Source: Myotis daubentonii
Taxonomy: Eukaryota; Chordata; Mammalia; Chiroptera; Vespertilionidae
DNA length: 64,000 bases
Direction: 5' to 3'
Assembly (NCBI RefSeq): GCF_963259705.1
Contig: NC_081844.1
Coordinates: forward strand, 32,367,341-32,431,340
The translations under genes and the position numbers were made by a program. The notes beneath the pieces were generated by a model that saw only the letters and a list, made by a program, of their open reading frames with translations, was not told the DNA's origin and did not search any database. Within the stretch, counting starts at the first letter, position 1. Each line of letters begins with the position of its first letter. Below are positions 42,206 to 52,530 of this stretch, one piece after another.

Positions 42206-42408
42206 TTATTTATAAAGCAAAAATTAGGAGCAGTCTAAATGATCAATAGTAAGGAAATGGGCTAATCAATTATGACACACCTCAGTGTGAATACCAGGTA
42301 TATGGACTGCCATGAGAAACCATGTTTTCAAAGAAAGTGCAATGATATGAGAAAGTATAATGATAGAATGTTAAATAATGGTAGAGGCCAAAAATGCCTA
42401 GTTGCTTT

Positions 42409-42624
42409 CCTTTCTTTTTTTAAATTTATGTTTTTTATTGATTTTAGAGAGAGAGGAAACGAGAGAATCATCAATGTGAAAGAGAAACACTTATCAGCTG
42501 CCTCCTGCATGCCCCACTGGGGATCAAGCCTGCAACCCAGGCATGTGCACTGACTGGAAATCGAACTGGTGACCTTTTGGTACATGGGATGACACTCAAC
42601 CAACTGAGCCACACTGGCCAGGGC
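42409..42624 (-). mobile_element. VES-type SINE (first of a pair at one target)
   Basis: Reverse copy between CCTAGTTGCTTT at 42397-42408 and the same word at 42625-42636. Confidence 0.93.
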
Positions 42625-42636
42625 CCTAGTTGCTTT

Positions 42637-42864
42637 TCTTTTTTTTTTAAAATATGTTTTATTTGATTTTTTTAGGGAGAATGGAAGGGAGAGGGATAGA
42701 GATATGGAAACATTGCTGAGAGAGAAACATCTATCGGCTGCCTCCTGCATGCCCCCCACTGGGGATTAAGCCAGCAATCCGAGCATGATTTCTGACAGAG
42801 AATCGAACCAGTGACCTCTTGGTTCATGGATCCACGCTCAACCACTGAGCCACACCAGCCGGGC
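42637..42864 (-). mobile_element. VES-type SINE (second of a pair at one target)
   Basis: Reverse copy between CCTAGTTGCTTT at 42625-42636 and CCTAGTAGCTTT at 42865-42876. Confidence 0.93.
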
Positions 42865-43239
42865 CCTAGTAGCTTTTCTTATAAAGTTACTTTCTGAGGC
42901 CCAAAGCTCAGTGCTAAAAGCTTTAAGTTTGCTTTTCTAGAAAAGCTGTGGCCAGCACCCAGTGAGTTACAAGTGGAGGTGTTTTGTATGGTGCTTGCTT
43001 TTGGGGTCCGCAGGGTCCTTCTGTGTGGTGGCCGATGAGGTGGCCTGTTCATTGACTGCATGTGGCTGCACTGCTGCCTGCTGGGAAGCAGATTCCTAAA
43101 ACTGAGCTCCTCATGGACTTGACCTTCACAGAGCAGACATTAGGTGGTGAGCGTAAATCGCTCTCCTACCTGGCTCTGGTGGCTGATAGGCTAAACCCTG
43201 TCCACAGGCTTTGGAGCTTGACCAGCCAAGCAGTTTTTT

Positions 43240-43455
43240 TTTAAAATATATTTTATTGATTTCTTACAGAGAGGAAGGGAGAGGGATAGAGAGTTAGAAA
43301 CATGGATGAGAGAGAAACATCGGTCAGCTGCCTCCTGCACACCCCCTACTGGGGATGTGCCCGCAACCCAGGTACATGCCCTTGACCAGAATCGAACCTG
43401 GGACCTTTCAGTCCGCAGGCCGATGCTCTATCCACTGAGCCACACCGGTCAGGGC
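43240..43455 (-). mobile_element. VES-type SINE
   Basis: Reverse copy; 14-bp duplication CCAAGCAGTTTTTT at 43226-43239 and 43456-43469. Confidence 0.94.
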
Positions 43456-43517
43456 CCAAGCAGTTTTTTAACGTCTAAAAAATATGTCATGGCTATATAT
43501 TTGTTTTATTTGATGGT

Positions 43518-43741
43518 TAATTTTTTAAAAATATATATTTTTATTGATTTTTACACAGAGGAAGGGAGAGGGATAGAGTTAGAAACAACAATGAGAGAGA
43601 AGCATCAATCAGTTGCCTCCTGCACGACCCGTACTGGGGATCAAGCCCACAACCCAGGTACATGCCCTTGGCCGGAATTGAACCTGGGACCCTTCAGTTC
43701 CCAGGCCAATGCTCTATCCACTGAGCCAAACCGGTTAGGGC
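43518..43741 (-). mobile_element. VES-type SINE
   Basis: Reverse copy 62 bp after the previous one; short duplication TGATGGT at 43511-43517 and 43742-43748. Confidence 0.92.
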
Positions 43742-43869
43742 TGATGGTCACTTTTGAGAACAAGGCCATTGAATTTGGAAGACCAATTAAGACGTTTTAA
43801 CAGCAAATTATAAGGAAATTATGAATTTCCTTCAGTGTGTTATGGCAATACAGTTTATAATTTGCAAAC

Positions 43870-44110
43870 TTTTCTTTAAAATATACTTATCTTGGAGTAG
43901 TTTTGGGTTTACAGGAAAGTTATGAAGATAGTACAGAGCTCCCATATGCCCCACACCCAGTTTCCCCCATTATTAACATTAGTGTGGTACATGGGTCACA
44001 TTAATGAGCCAATATCAGTGCATTGTGATGAACTTAAAAATAAAAAAAAGCTCATACTTTATTCAGATTTCACTAGCTTTTCCCTAATGTCCTCTTTTTA
44101 TTGCCAAAAT
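43870..44110 (-). mobile_element. Old L1M 3'-region relic
   Basis: GAGTAGTTTTGGGTTTACAG, AGAGCTCCCATATGCCCCAC, CCATTATTAACATTAGTGTG and TATTCAGATTTCACTAGCTT; same type as 32340-32830. Confidence 0.7.
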
Positions 44111-44499
44111 GTTAAAATCAGGAGATTGTAGAATAAAAACTCTCAGGATAATTGGAGTTGCTGATGCCACGGGCCGCCTCCTGCGCAGTGGCAGAGCTGG
44201 CCCTGGAGCAGCGTCCCTTTCCAATGAGCCAGGTGTAGTCTCTCCAGGGCCCCACACTGCTGCCATCTGCCTGCCTTGGGGCCCACCTCACACTCATGGT
44301 CCCGGACGGGCACCAGAGCTCAGCACGCACCCCCTCGGCCCTCAGGGGAGATTCCCACAGAGCTCATTCCGAGCTGTAAATCAGAAAAACGTGTTGGAAT
44401 GCAGGTGAGCACGAGTCACCTGGGAGCATGTGATGGTCAGTGTGAAGGACACGGGTGGCCATGCGAGGCTCAGAGCCACAGGCATCTAGGGATGCTGGG

Positions 44500-44595
44500 A
44501 AGGGGCTGGGAGGCTGCTCAATCCCTTAAATGCCCCGGACGCCCCACACCGAGAATGACCTGGTCCCAATGTCAGCAGTGCCCGGGGGAGAAAGC
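44500..44595 (+). mobile_element. MER20-like hAT relic, right end
   Basis: GCTGCTCAATCCCTTAAATG and ACCTGGTCCCAATGTCAGCA-GTGCC are the right half of this family. Confidence 0.5.
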
Positions 44596-44633
44596 ATGGA
44601 CTAAGGTGACCTTCAGATGAAAGAATATTCTGT

Positions 44634-45940
44634 CATTAAAAAAAAAGAACAAAAATAATCAGAATTGTATGGAACCACAAGAGACCCTGAATAGCTAAAG
44701 CAATGAGAAAAGAAATGAAGCCGGAGGTATCACACTACTTGACTTCACATCATACTATAGAGCTACGATAATCAAAACAGCATGGTATTGGCAGAAAAAC
44801 AGATACACATGCCAATGGAACAGAATTGAGAGCACAGAAATAAAACCACGTATATATGTGCAAATCACTTTTGACTAAGGGACCAAAAACACAATAAAGA
44901 AAAGATACCTCTCCCAAGAAGACATACATATGGCCAACCTATACGAAAAGATGTTTAACTTCACATCTTTTAGGGAAGCTATTAGGGAAATGCAAATCAA
45001 AACTACAATGAGTATCACCTCACACCTGTTAGAATGGCTATTATCAACAAGATAGATGATAAGTGTTGGAGAGGCTGTGAAGAAGAAGAGACCCTCGCCT
45101 GGCTGGCATGGCTCAGTGGTTGAGCATCATCTATGAACCAGGAGGTCACGGTTCAATTACTGGTCAGGGCACCTGCCCAGGTTGCGGACTCGATCCCCAG
45201 TGGGGGCATGCAGGAGGCAGCCGATCAATTATTCTCCCTCATCATTGATGTTTCTATCTCTCCTCTCCCTTCCTCTCTGAAATCAATAAAAAAAATATTT
45301 TTAAAAAAGGATCCCTCATTCACTGCTGATAGAAATATAAACTGGTACAGCCACTATGAAAAACAGTATGAAGTTTCCTAAAAAAATTAAGAATAGAGTT
45401 ACCATATGACCCAGCAATCCCTCCGGGTATCTGACCGAAAAACTCAAAAACATTTATTTGTAAAGGTATATGCACCCCTATATTCATTGCAGCATTGTTC
45501 ACGGTGGCCAAGACATGGAAGCAACCAAGGTGTCTTTCAATAGAGGACTGGATAAGGATGTGGGACATAGATGCAATGCAATGCTACTCCGCCATAAGAA
45601 AAGATGAAACACTGCTATTTGGGGCAACATGGGTGGACCTTGAGAATATCATGCTAAGCGAAATAAGTCAGAAAAAGCTAAGAATCATATGATTTCACTC
45701 ATATGTGGGCTATAAAACGGAAACTCATAGACACAGACAACAGTGTGGTGGTTACCAGAGGGAAGGGGGTTGGCGTAGTAAAGGGTAAAGGGGGCCAAAT
45801 ACTAGTATATGGTGATGGAAGACGATTTGACTTTGGGTGGTGGGCACACAATGCAATATGTAGATTATGTATCACAGACATGTACACTTGAAACCTATAT
45901 GATCTTAACCAATGTCACCCCAATAAAATTAATTAGAAAA
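44634..45940 (+). mobile_element. 5'-truncated L1 with its own target duplication, split by a SINE
   Basis: A non-coding remnant of the L1 ORF2 end and 3' UTR, with TATGGAACCACAAGAGACCC, GAAATGCAAATCAAAACTAC, CCATATGACCCAGCAATCCC, TGGGACATAGATGCAATGCA and a 3' end of CCCCAATAAAATTAATTAG. AAAGAATATTCTGT flanks it perfectly at 44620-44633 and 45941-45954. The reading frame is broken throughout; there is also a likely internal deletion near 44890. Confidence 0.9.
45095..45308 (+). mobile_element. VES-type SINE inside an L1
   Basis: + copy with the type-B head (GCTCAGTGGTTGAGCATC) and AATCAATAAAAAAAATATTT tail; the L1 text GAGACCC continues as GATCCCTCATTCACTGCTG after it. Confidence 0.92.
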
Positions 45941-46469
45941 AAAGAATATTCTGTGGGTTTCAACATCAGGACCCAAAGCTGTGCCAAGGCCCCTGGGCTC
46001 TGGGAAGATGGGCGGGTGCAGCAGCGCCTCACCTGCTCAGCACATTTCACCCTCCGGAGGCTGCAGGGCTGACCTGGCAGAGTCAGGGGAACACGGTTCC
46101 CAGAGCAGCAGAGCTCAGAGCAGGAGCCCCCGCTCCATCCCACAGGAGAGCGGGTCTCGCTGACAGCACGGCCCACACAGCAGCGGGGCGGGGCCTCACA
46201 GGCAGACGGGATGCTGTGCTGTCAGCCCATCTGAAAGGCTGGGGTGGGCCCTGGTGGGTGGGGAAGGGCAGACCACCCAGCCTGGCTGACTGGGGGACCC
46301 CAAGGTGGGCCTCCTTTACCAGAACCAGGGGGAACAGGCTACAGTTGTTTTGCTCCCAGGGAGGCTGCCTGTGTTGTCTTCATTCCTTCAATAAGATATT
46401 CACTGAGCACCCAGACTGAGTCTGAAAAGACAACCCTGCAGAGCCTGAGGTGGCGACGTTGATCGCTCT

Positions 46470-46680
46470 TTATGAGGAGTCAGTGGATTTCTGTCAGGGC
46501 CAGAGAGTAAATATTCTCAGCTTTGTGGGACGGACGCTCCCTGTCACAGCCCCTCAGTTCTGCCTTTGTAAGCATGAAAGTGCCACAGGCAGTATTCAAG
46601 TGAACGGGCATGGCTGTGTTTCAATTAAACTTTATGTACAAACATACATGGTTGGCCGGATTTGGCCTCTTGTCTCTTAC
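46470..46680 (+). mobile_element. Old hAT relic of the AATAAAACTTTATTTACA family
   Basis: AGGGCCAGAGAGTAAATATT, CTCAGCTTTGTGGGACGGAC, TGGCTGTGTTTCAATTAAAC and GGCCGGATTTGGCCTCT. Confidence 0.65.
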
Positions 46681-46789
46681 AGATCAGCCTGGCCCCCCTC
46701 CTTCCCCATGCAGAGGCCCCTTATTCAAAGTGGTATGTGACACTCTGACTAGCCCCTTCTTCTCTGAGGCTTCCTTGGAGATCTCAGGC

Positions 46790-46855
46790 TGGCGTTATTG
46801 CCTTTCTGAGCCTCAGTTTCCCCATTTTGCAGAGTGAGGATAATTATCCTCCTAT
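46790..46855 (+). mobile_element. MIR SINE fragment
   Basis: TTCTGAGCCTCAGTTTCCCC and ATTTTGCAGAGTGAGGATAA, the MIR core. Confidence 0.6.
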
Positions 46856-46884
46856 GGAGTTCTGTATAGGTTGCTAGATATTAT

Positions 46885-47075
46885 AGGACAGTGGTTCTCA
46901 TCTAGGGCGATCCTACTTCCAAGGGACACTGGGCAATGTCTGGGGACATCTGTGGTTGTCATGACTGGGGGTGCCCCAGGCATCGAGTGAGTGGGGTCCA
47001 GGATGAACACCCTGCAGTGCCCAGGATCCCCCCTCCCCAGAGAACAGTCCAGCCCCGAATGTCTATAGGGCTGAG
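46885..47075 (+). mobile_element. MER20-like hAT relic, best preserved
   Basis: GGACAGTGGTTCTCATCTAG, GGCAATGTCTGGGGACATCT, GTGGTTGTCATGACTGGGGG and GAACAGTCCAGCCCCGAATG in order. Confidence 0.8.
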
Positions 47076-47569
47076 TGTCTAGTAAGTTACCTTGCAAAGA
47101 CCAGGAGATGTTAGTTGTCTGCCTGTCTTTGGACCACTGCTTCACTCTTATTTTCCAGAACTCTCCATCCATAAAACCGCTGCCCTCCTGCATGCTTGTT
47201 CGCTGGCTGCACACCTGGCAGGCATTGGCTGAGTGCCACCTGGCGCCACGGCCTCCTGAGTGGATGCACCCCATTGCCCAGATCTGTCTGGGTGTCCCGA
47301 GGCTTCCTCCAGCAGCAAGGGTCTCAGCCACCATGGCTGGTGCAGGAGCCACGCAGCCACCTGTCTTTTCTCCCCCTCCTCCTTCCTTTCATAAGAGCAA
47401 ACTTCCCTGCTCATTAGCATATCCTGTTATTAGTGCCTTTCTTTTCTAGGTTATATAATGCTGTCATTATTAGAGGCTGTCACAGGGACTTCATGTTCCC
47501 TCAATCATATTTTAAAGCCTTCTCTAGCTTACAAAACTAATTGCCTATTGGTGCTCCCTTCTTTTCTTT

Positions 47570-47940
47570 TTTAAATAAACTTTTTTTTTTAGAATTGTCA
47601 CAGAGTCACAGAAAAATTGGGAAGACAGTATAGAGTTCCCATACATTCTGCACCCAGTCCCCACTATTGTTAACATCATACATCACTCTGGTACATTCGT
47701 CACAACAAATAAACCAATATTGGTGTGATCTTATTAACCGACATCCATTCATATCTCCATCATTTTCCCCTAATGCCCCTTTTCTGCCCCAGGACTTTAC
47801 CCAGGACCCCACATGGCATTCTCGTGTCTCCTCAGGCCCCTCTGGGCTGTGATGGTTTCTCAAATTTTCCATATGCAGAAACCAGTTCTTACTCTAGGGA
47901 TGGATTATAAGGGGACCTGACTGGTGGTGATTTTGCAGGT
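47570..47940 (-). mobile_element. Old L1M 3'-region relic
   Basis: AGTATAGAGTTCCCATACAT, CACTATTGTTAACATCATAC, CAATATTGGTGTGATCTTAT and CCCAGGACCCCACATGGCAT; same type as 32340-32830. Confidence 0.7.
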
Positions 47941-48289
47941 GGGAAACTATCCTATCTAGGATGATATGAAAATTTTGCTCACCAAATTTAGGTATTTTGT
48001 TATTTACTTATTCTTCTTTATTCCTATCCCTTTGCACCCTCCTCTTTGGCAACCATCAGCTGGTCCTCTGTATCTATGAGGCTGTTTCTGTTTTGTATTT
48101 TCATTTATTTTGTTTTTTACATTCCACATGTAAGTGAAATCACGGTCTTTGTCCTTCTCTGTCTGACTTATTCCACTTTAGCATAATGCTCTCTAGGTCC
48201 ATCCATGTTATTGCAAGTGGGTAAGATTTTATCTTTTTTATGGTTGAGTAATATTCCATTGTGTATGTGTATCATATCTTTTATTTGTT

Positions 48290-48499
48290 AACATTTTTAT
48301 TGATTTCAGAGAGGAAGGGAGAGGGAGAGACAAATAGAAACATCAATGATGAAAGAGAATCATTGATTGGCTGCCTCCTGCACACCCCCTACTGGGGATC
48401 AAGCCTGCAACCCAGGCATGTACCCTTGACCGGAATCAAACCCCGGACCCTTCAGTCTGCAGGTTGATGCTGTATCCACTGAGCCAAATCGGCTAGGGC
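48290..48499 (-). mobile_element. VES-type SINE
   Basis: Reverse copy inside the L1; CATATCTTTTAT on the left and GCATCTTTTAT on the right look like the target copies. Confidence 0.9.
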
Positions 48500-48527
48500 G
48501 CATCTTTTATTTTTATTATTATTTTTT

Positions 48528-48724
48528 AATCCTCGCCCAAGGATATGTTTTTATTGATTTTTGGATAAACAGAGATGTGAGAGAGAAACATTGGTTGCCT
48601 CCGGTATGTGCCCTGACCAGGGATTGAACCCAAAAGCTAGGTATGTGCCCTGATTGGGAATCAAACCTGCAACCTTTTGGTCTACAGGATGACTCTCCAA
48701 CCAGCTGAGCCATCTGGCCAGGGC
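48528..48724 (-). mobile_element. VES-related SINE, older subtype
   Basis: Reverse copy with the AATCCTCGCCCAAGGATATG tail variant and two copies of the TATGTGCCCTGA block; inserted in the same L1. Confidence 0.85.
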
Positions 48725-49142
48725 TCGCATCAACTGTTGATGGACACCTATGTTGCCTTTAAGTGTATCTTGGCTGTTGTAAATAATGCTGCAATGAACA
48801 TAGGGGCTCATATATCTTTTTGAAGTAATGTTTTTTCTTTGGATAAACATCCAGAAATGTACTTGGTAGATGTGTGTCAGCTCTAATGTTGGTTGTTTGA
48901 AGAACCTTCATGCTGTTTCCCATGGTGGCTGGACCAATTGGCAATCCCACCAACATGCGTAAGGTTCCCTTTTCTCCCCGTCCTCACCCACCTGGCTGGT
49001 GGTTGATTTAGCGGTGACATATTTAGATATTTTGGATGCCCTTTGCAGTTGGAGTTTTCTAGATGGCTGATTGAGATGAGGTATTTACTAACAAAGATAG
49101 GCGTCGGACTTTTCAAGGTGGTGGGGAAGCAACAGCTCTCTT

Positions 49143-49230
49143 CATATACATATATGTATATACATATACATATATATGTGTGTATATATTTACATATATA
49201 TATATATACACACATACATATGTATATTTA
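49143..49230. repeat. (TA/CA)n microsatellite within a SINE tail
   Basis: About 88 bp of ATATACATATATG-type repeats. It lies between the left target duplication and the SINE body at 49231, so it grew out of the SINE tail. Confidence 0.9.
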
Positions 49231-49433
49231 AATATTTTTATTGATTTCAGAGAGGAAGGGAGAGAGAGAGAAACATCAATGATGAGAGAGAATCATTAGT
49301 CGGCTACTTCCTGCATACCCCCTACTGGGGACTGAGCCCAAAACGGGCATGTGCCCTGACCAGGAATTGAACTGTGACCTGTGACCTCCTGATTCATAGG
49401 TCAGTGCTCAACCACTGACGCAAACCGGTTGGG
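49231..49433 (-). mobile_element. VES-type SINE
   Basis: Reverse copy; the 15-bp duplication AGCAACAGCTCTCTT (49128-49142 and 49434-49448) encloses it together with the TA/CA repeat. GTGACCT is duplicated in the head (49375-49388). Confidence 0.93.
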
Positions 49434-49474
49434 AGCAACAGCTCTCTTTTGAATTTAAAAGAAGTTACCCCTTG

Positions 49475-49698
49475 CCCTAACTGGTTTGGCTCAGTGGATA
49501 GAGCATCGGCCTGCAGACTGAAAGGTCCCAGGTTCGATTCCGGTCAAGGGCATGTACCTTGGTTGCGGGCACATCCCCAGTAGGAGGTGTGCAGGAGGCA
49601 GCTGATCGATGTTTCTCTCTCATCGATGTTTCTCTCTATCCCTCTCCCTTCCTCTCTGCAAAAAATCCCAATAAAATATATTTAAAAAAATAAAAAAA
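49475..49698 (+). mobile_element. VES-type SINE
   Basis: Complete copy; GAAGTTACCCCTTG (49461-49474) and GGAATTACCCTTTG (49699-49712) are the target copies, three differences. Confidence 0.92.
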
Positions 49699-49869
49699 GG
49701 AATTACCCTTTGTGGTTGTGAGTGTTTTGGGTTGCTAGGTGATCACAAAGGCAGGATCGAGCTTTCCCTATGACCTGGGATCTAATTACAGGATGAGAGA
49801 GTGGAATGTATGTCTGCACAGGTCCTGGATATGAGCATTTGTGGCTAAAATATTGCCATTTTTTATAGA

Positions 49870-50060
49870 TCGCAAACTAAAGCCCGAGAGCTGAATCCAG
49901 GCTACCTAGTTTTGTAAATAAAGTTTTATTGGCACATGGCCACACCCATTTGTCTGCGACAGCCCTGTTGGATTGTAGGGACAGGACTGTGTAACTTGCA
50001 CAGCCAAAAATATCTACTCGCTGGTCCTTCACTGAAACACATTGCTGGGCCCTGATCTGG
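49870..50060. mobile_element. Old hAT relic of the AATAAAGTTTTATTGGCACA family
   Basis: AGATCGCAAACTAAAGCCCG, TAAATAAAGTTTTATTGGCA, CACACCCATTTGTCTGCGAC and AGCCAAAAATATCTACTCGC. Confidence 0.6.
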
Positions 50061-50159
50061 TGAATAAAGCAGGTCATGGAAGTTCTAATACAATAAAGAA
50101 GTTCTACTATATAAGTTAGTATATAATATATGACAGAGTTTTAACAATAAAACAATGAT

Positions 50160-50300
50160 GTGCTATTAACAATATGCCAGGCACTGATTTAAGCATTTTG
50201 TAGATTTTCATTTAAATCCAGAAAACAAACCCGTGTGGGAGGTGCTGCCACCCTCTCCCTGCTACAGATTTGGAAACTGAGGGATGGAGGAGGGAGAAGT
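50160..50300 (+). mobile_element. MIR SINE fragment
   Basis: ATGCCAGGCACTGATTTAAG, TTTAAATCCAGAAAACAAAC and ACAGATTTGGAAACTGAGGG. Confidence 0.6.
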
Positions 50301-50539
50301 CGTGAAGATGGGACAGACAGTACGCCACCGTGCTGCCTCTCAGGTGCAAGAATATATGTCCGCACCCACCCGCTTCCTTGGGATTCAGTGTAGCTGTTTT
50401 AATCGTGAATGAAGAGAGAGATCTGTTTCGTTCATATTTTCTTTTTTTATTGTCCAAAATTGGTCCTCTTCCCGAATCGGTCGCCTGTCCCTCCATACAT
50501 TACGATCTCAGGTGGTGGGGGATGCGGCCTGGCGTGGCG

Positions 50540-50725
50540 AGGTAATCCTGTCCCCAGGGGCCTGGGCGGTATCTGGGGGCATCTGGAGTTGTCACACGGG
50601 GTGCCCCGGCACTGAGGGGATGGGGGTTAGGGATGCTGCTCAATACCCCACAGTGCTCAGAATGGGCTCCAAGAGAATGACCCAGCCCCAATGCCAGCAG
50701 TGCCAAGTGGGAGAGATCCAGTGTT
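50540..50725 (+). mobile_element. MER20-like hAT relic
   Basis: GGTATCTGGGGGCATCTGGA, TAGGGATGCTGCTCAATACC and GAATGACCCAGCCCCAATGC. Confidence 0.65.
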
Positions 50726-51349
50726 AATTATTTGGGGAAAAATTGAGGCCAATCCCTGCTCATAGACGACACCAGAACAAATCCTCAGTGGTCAGACCAT
50801 GTAAACCAGAGGAACAACCTCCCCCCAACTCCCCCGTGTTACATAGAGAAGAGTTGGGCCAGCCTCGAAGGCACCAAGAGCATTGTCCTCCTCGGCTCCC
50901 AGAGACCTTAAACCCCTGGGGTCAAGGTCACTGTGCCCATTTTCCCTGTCTCAGTCCTGGCCAAGCCCGCCATCAACCTAGTGGTTTTGGAGCAGGGTGG
51001 CACTGCCCTGGCCCCCAGGTGTCTTCCCTAGTCCCCAGGCTCTCCTCCCCCTTCACTTGCAGTCAGAGCGAGTCAGGGTGACATATTTAGATGGTTACTG
51101 TGGTGATGAGTGAAGGCTGAGGTAATAGCTGCAGTGAGTGCATAAAAGCCAGCGCTGTTTCTATATCCAGCCTCCAGCAAGATGAGGCACTCCTGCTACG
51201 TGCGGGTGGGATGTCGTGTGGGAAGGGAAGGGGTTCGTGTGTCCTGGTTCACCCACTCAGATCTCAGAGGCAGATCTGCAACCTGGGAGGGGGGAGAGCT
51301 GCCTGTTGCTGGGCCCCTGGCAGTCCCTGTCACAGGGGGCTGCTTAGAG

Positions 51350-51560
51350 CAAGGGTTCTCATCCAGGGCAATCTTGCCTCCAGAGGACAGACACTAGGGC
51401 ATGTCTGGGGACATCTGTGGTTGTCAGGACTAGGGATCAAGTGGGTGGGGGTTCAGGTATGCTGCTCAGTACTCCCCAGGGCCTAGGAAGACACCCCCCC
51501 AACACACACACATAGAATGACTGGTCCCCATGTCTGCAGTGCCACGGGGAAGAACCTTGC
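51350..51560 (+). mobile_element. MER20-like hAT relic
   Basis: GGGTTCTCATCCAGGGCAAT, GGCATGTCTGGGGACATCTG, TGGTTGTCAGGACTAGGG and GAATGACTGGTCCCCATGTC, with a short CA tract inserted near 51503. Confidence 0.7.
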
Positions 51561-51856
51561 TTTAGGGGAAAGATGATAGAGGCAATGGATTTATTCAGTT
51601 TCCGTGCTGGCATTGAAGTCTTGAGAATTTGTGAAATCCCAAAGGCTTCACTTTCTTGCCCTAGTTGTTCTGCCGCTCTCCTCTCATTGAGTTTACCAGT
51701 CCCACTGGGCTCTGTGTCTCTCCAGGTTATTAGGGCAATAGAGGTTGGGAAAACGGAAAAATGAAAATGACATCGCTATTCAGTGCTTGACATTAGCAAA
51801 ATGGAATCGCTGAGTAAATGTCTACATGGAGATGCCCGGTGAATCAGCCCTGATGC

Positions 51857-52530
51857 AGGTGTATCAGTTGTCTATTGCTACCTAACAAATGCCCCCAAAC
51901 TTTTATTACCCTACAGCTTCTATGGGTCAGGAATTTGGAAGCAGCTTAACTGGGTGGCTCGGGCTCAGAGACTCTAGGGCAGTGGTTGGCAAACCGCGGC
52001 TCGGCAAACAGCGGTGTTCGCGAGCCACATGCGGCTCTTTGGCCCCTTGAGTGCGGCTCTTCCACAAAATACCGACTTCTGCGCGTGGGCCACGAAGTTT
52101 CAATCACACTGCGTGTGTGCGCCCCCACGTGGTATTTTGTGGAAGAGCCACACTCAAGGGGCCAAAGAACCGCATGTGGCTCACGAGCCCCGACCTTGGC
52201 TCTAGGGAGGTTTCAGAGCACGCGTCAGCAACTCCTGCCTTGTCTGGAGGCTCACCTGAGCTGGAGGAGCCACTTCAGGATGGCTTCCCGATGCGGGTGT
52301 TGCGGGGAGGTCTCAGCTCCTCGCCACACGGACCCCCCCCGCAGCGCTGCTTGGCCATCCTCACAGTGTGGTAGCTGGTTTCCCCAAGAGAGGGTGATCC
52401 CAGAGAGAGTGAGGAGGAAGTCACGACTTGGTCCCGGAAGTGATGTGCTTTCACTTCTGCCACGTGCAAGTGGTCACAGACCGACTGTGATACAGAGTGG
52501 GATGAGGCCACCCAAGAGCATGACTACCAG
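51857..52530 (+). mobile_element. MaLR/ERV-L-type LTR relic, split by a hAT
   Basis: GTATCAGTTGTCTATTGCTA and CCCTACAGCTTCTATGGGTC precede the hAT at 51980-52199; GGAGGCTCACCTGAGCTGGA and AGTCACGACTTGGTCCCGGA follow. The right boundary is approximate. Confidence 0.55.
51980..52199. mobile_element. Foldback hAT MITE, 220 bp
   Basis: Starts CAGTGGTTGGCAAACC and ends CCCCGACCTTGG, with a perfect 8-bp duplication CTCTAGGG at 51972-51979 and 52200-52207. Two long arms face each other: GAGCCACATGCGGCTCTTTG to ACAAAATACC (about 52022-52073) and GGTATTTTGTGGAAGAGCCA to CATGTGGCTCACGAGCC (about 52131-52188). The RNA or single strand could form a near-continuous hairpin. Confidence 0.85.

Larger units (their letters stand above)
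41145..42400 (+). mobile_element. Old L1M fragment, split by a SINE and a Helitron
   Basis: Left part: CTGGAACAGAAGAGGGTCAT, ATTGTGACAAATGTATCCTG, TTATTGCAAAGTAAAAAGTT, then ATATTCTCAGCAGCATTATT. Right part after the Helitron: TTATTTATAAAGCAAAAATT, AAGGAAATGGGCTAATCAAT. The order and joining words fit the + strand of old L1; the first part may be a separate fragment. Confidence 0.6.
47985..48960 (-). mobile_element. L1 3'-region fragment, split by two SINEs
   Basis: GCAACCATCAGCTGGTCCTC, ACATTCCACATGTAAGTGAA, GGTCCATCCATGTTATTGCA and TGAGTAATATTCCATTGTGT on the left. After the SINEs: TTGATGGACACCTATGTTGC, AATAATGCTGCAATGAACAT and GGCAATCCCACCAACATG. Reverse-strand L1. Confidence 0.8.

Noticed and set aside
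44640..45900. Possible gene on the ORFs at 45133-45887
   Set aside because: They are remnants of an L1 3' end and a SINE, with many stops.
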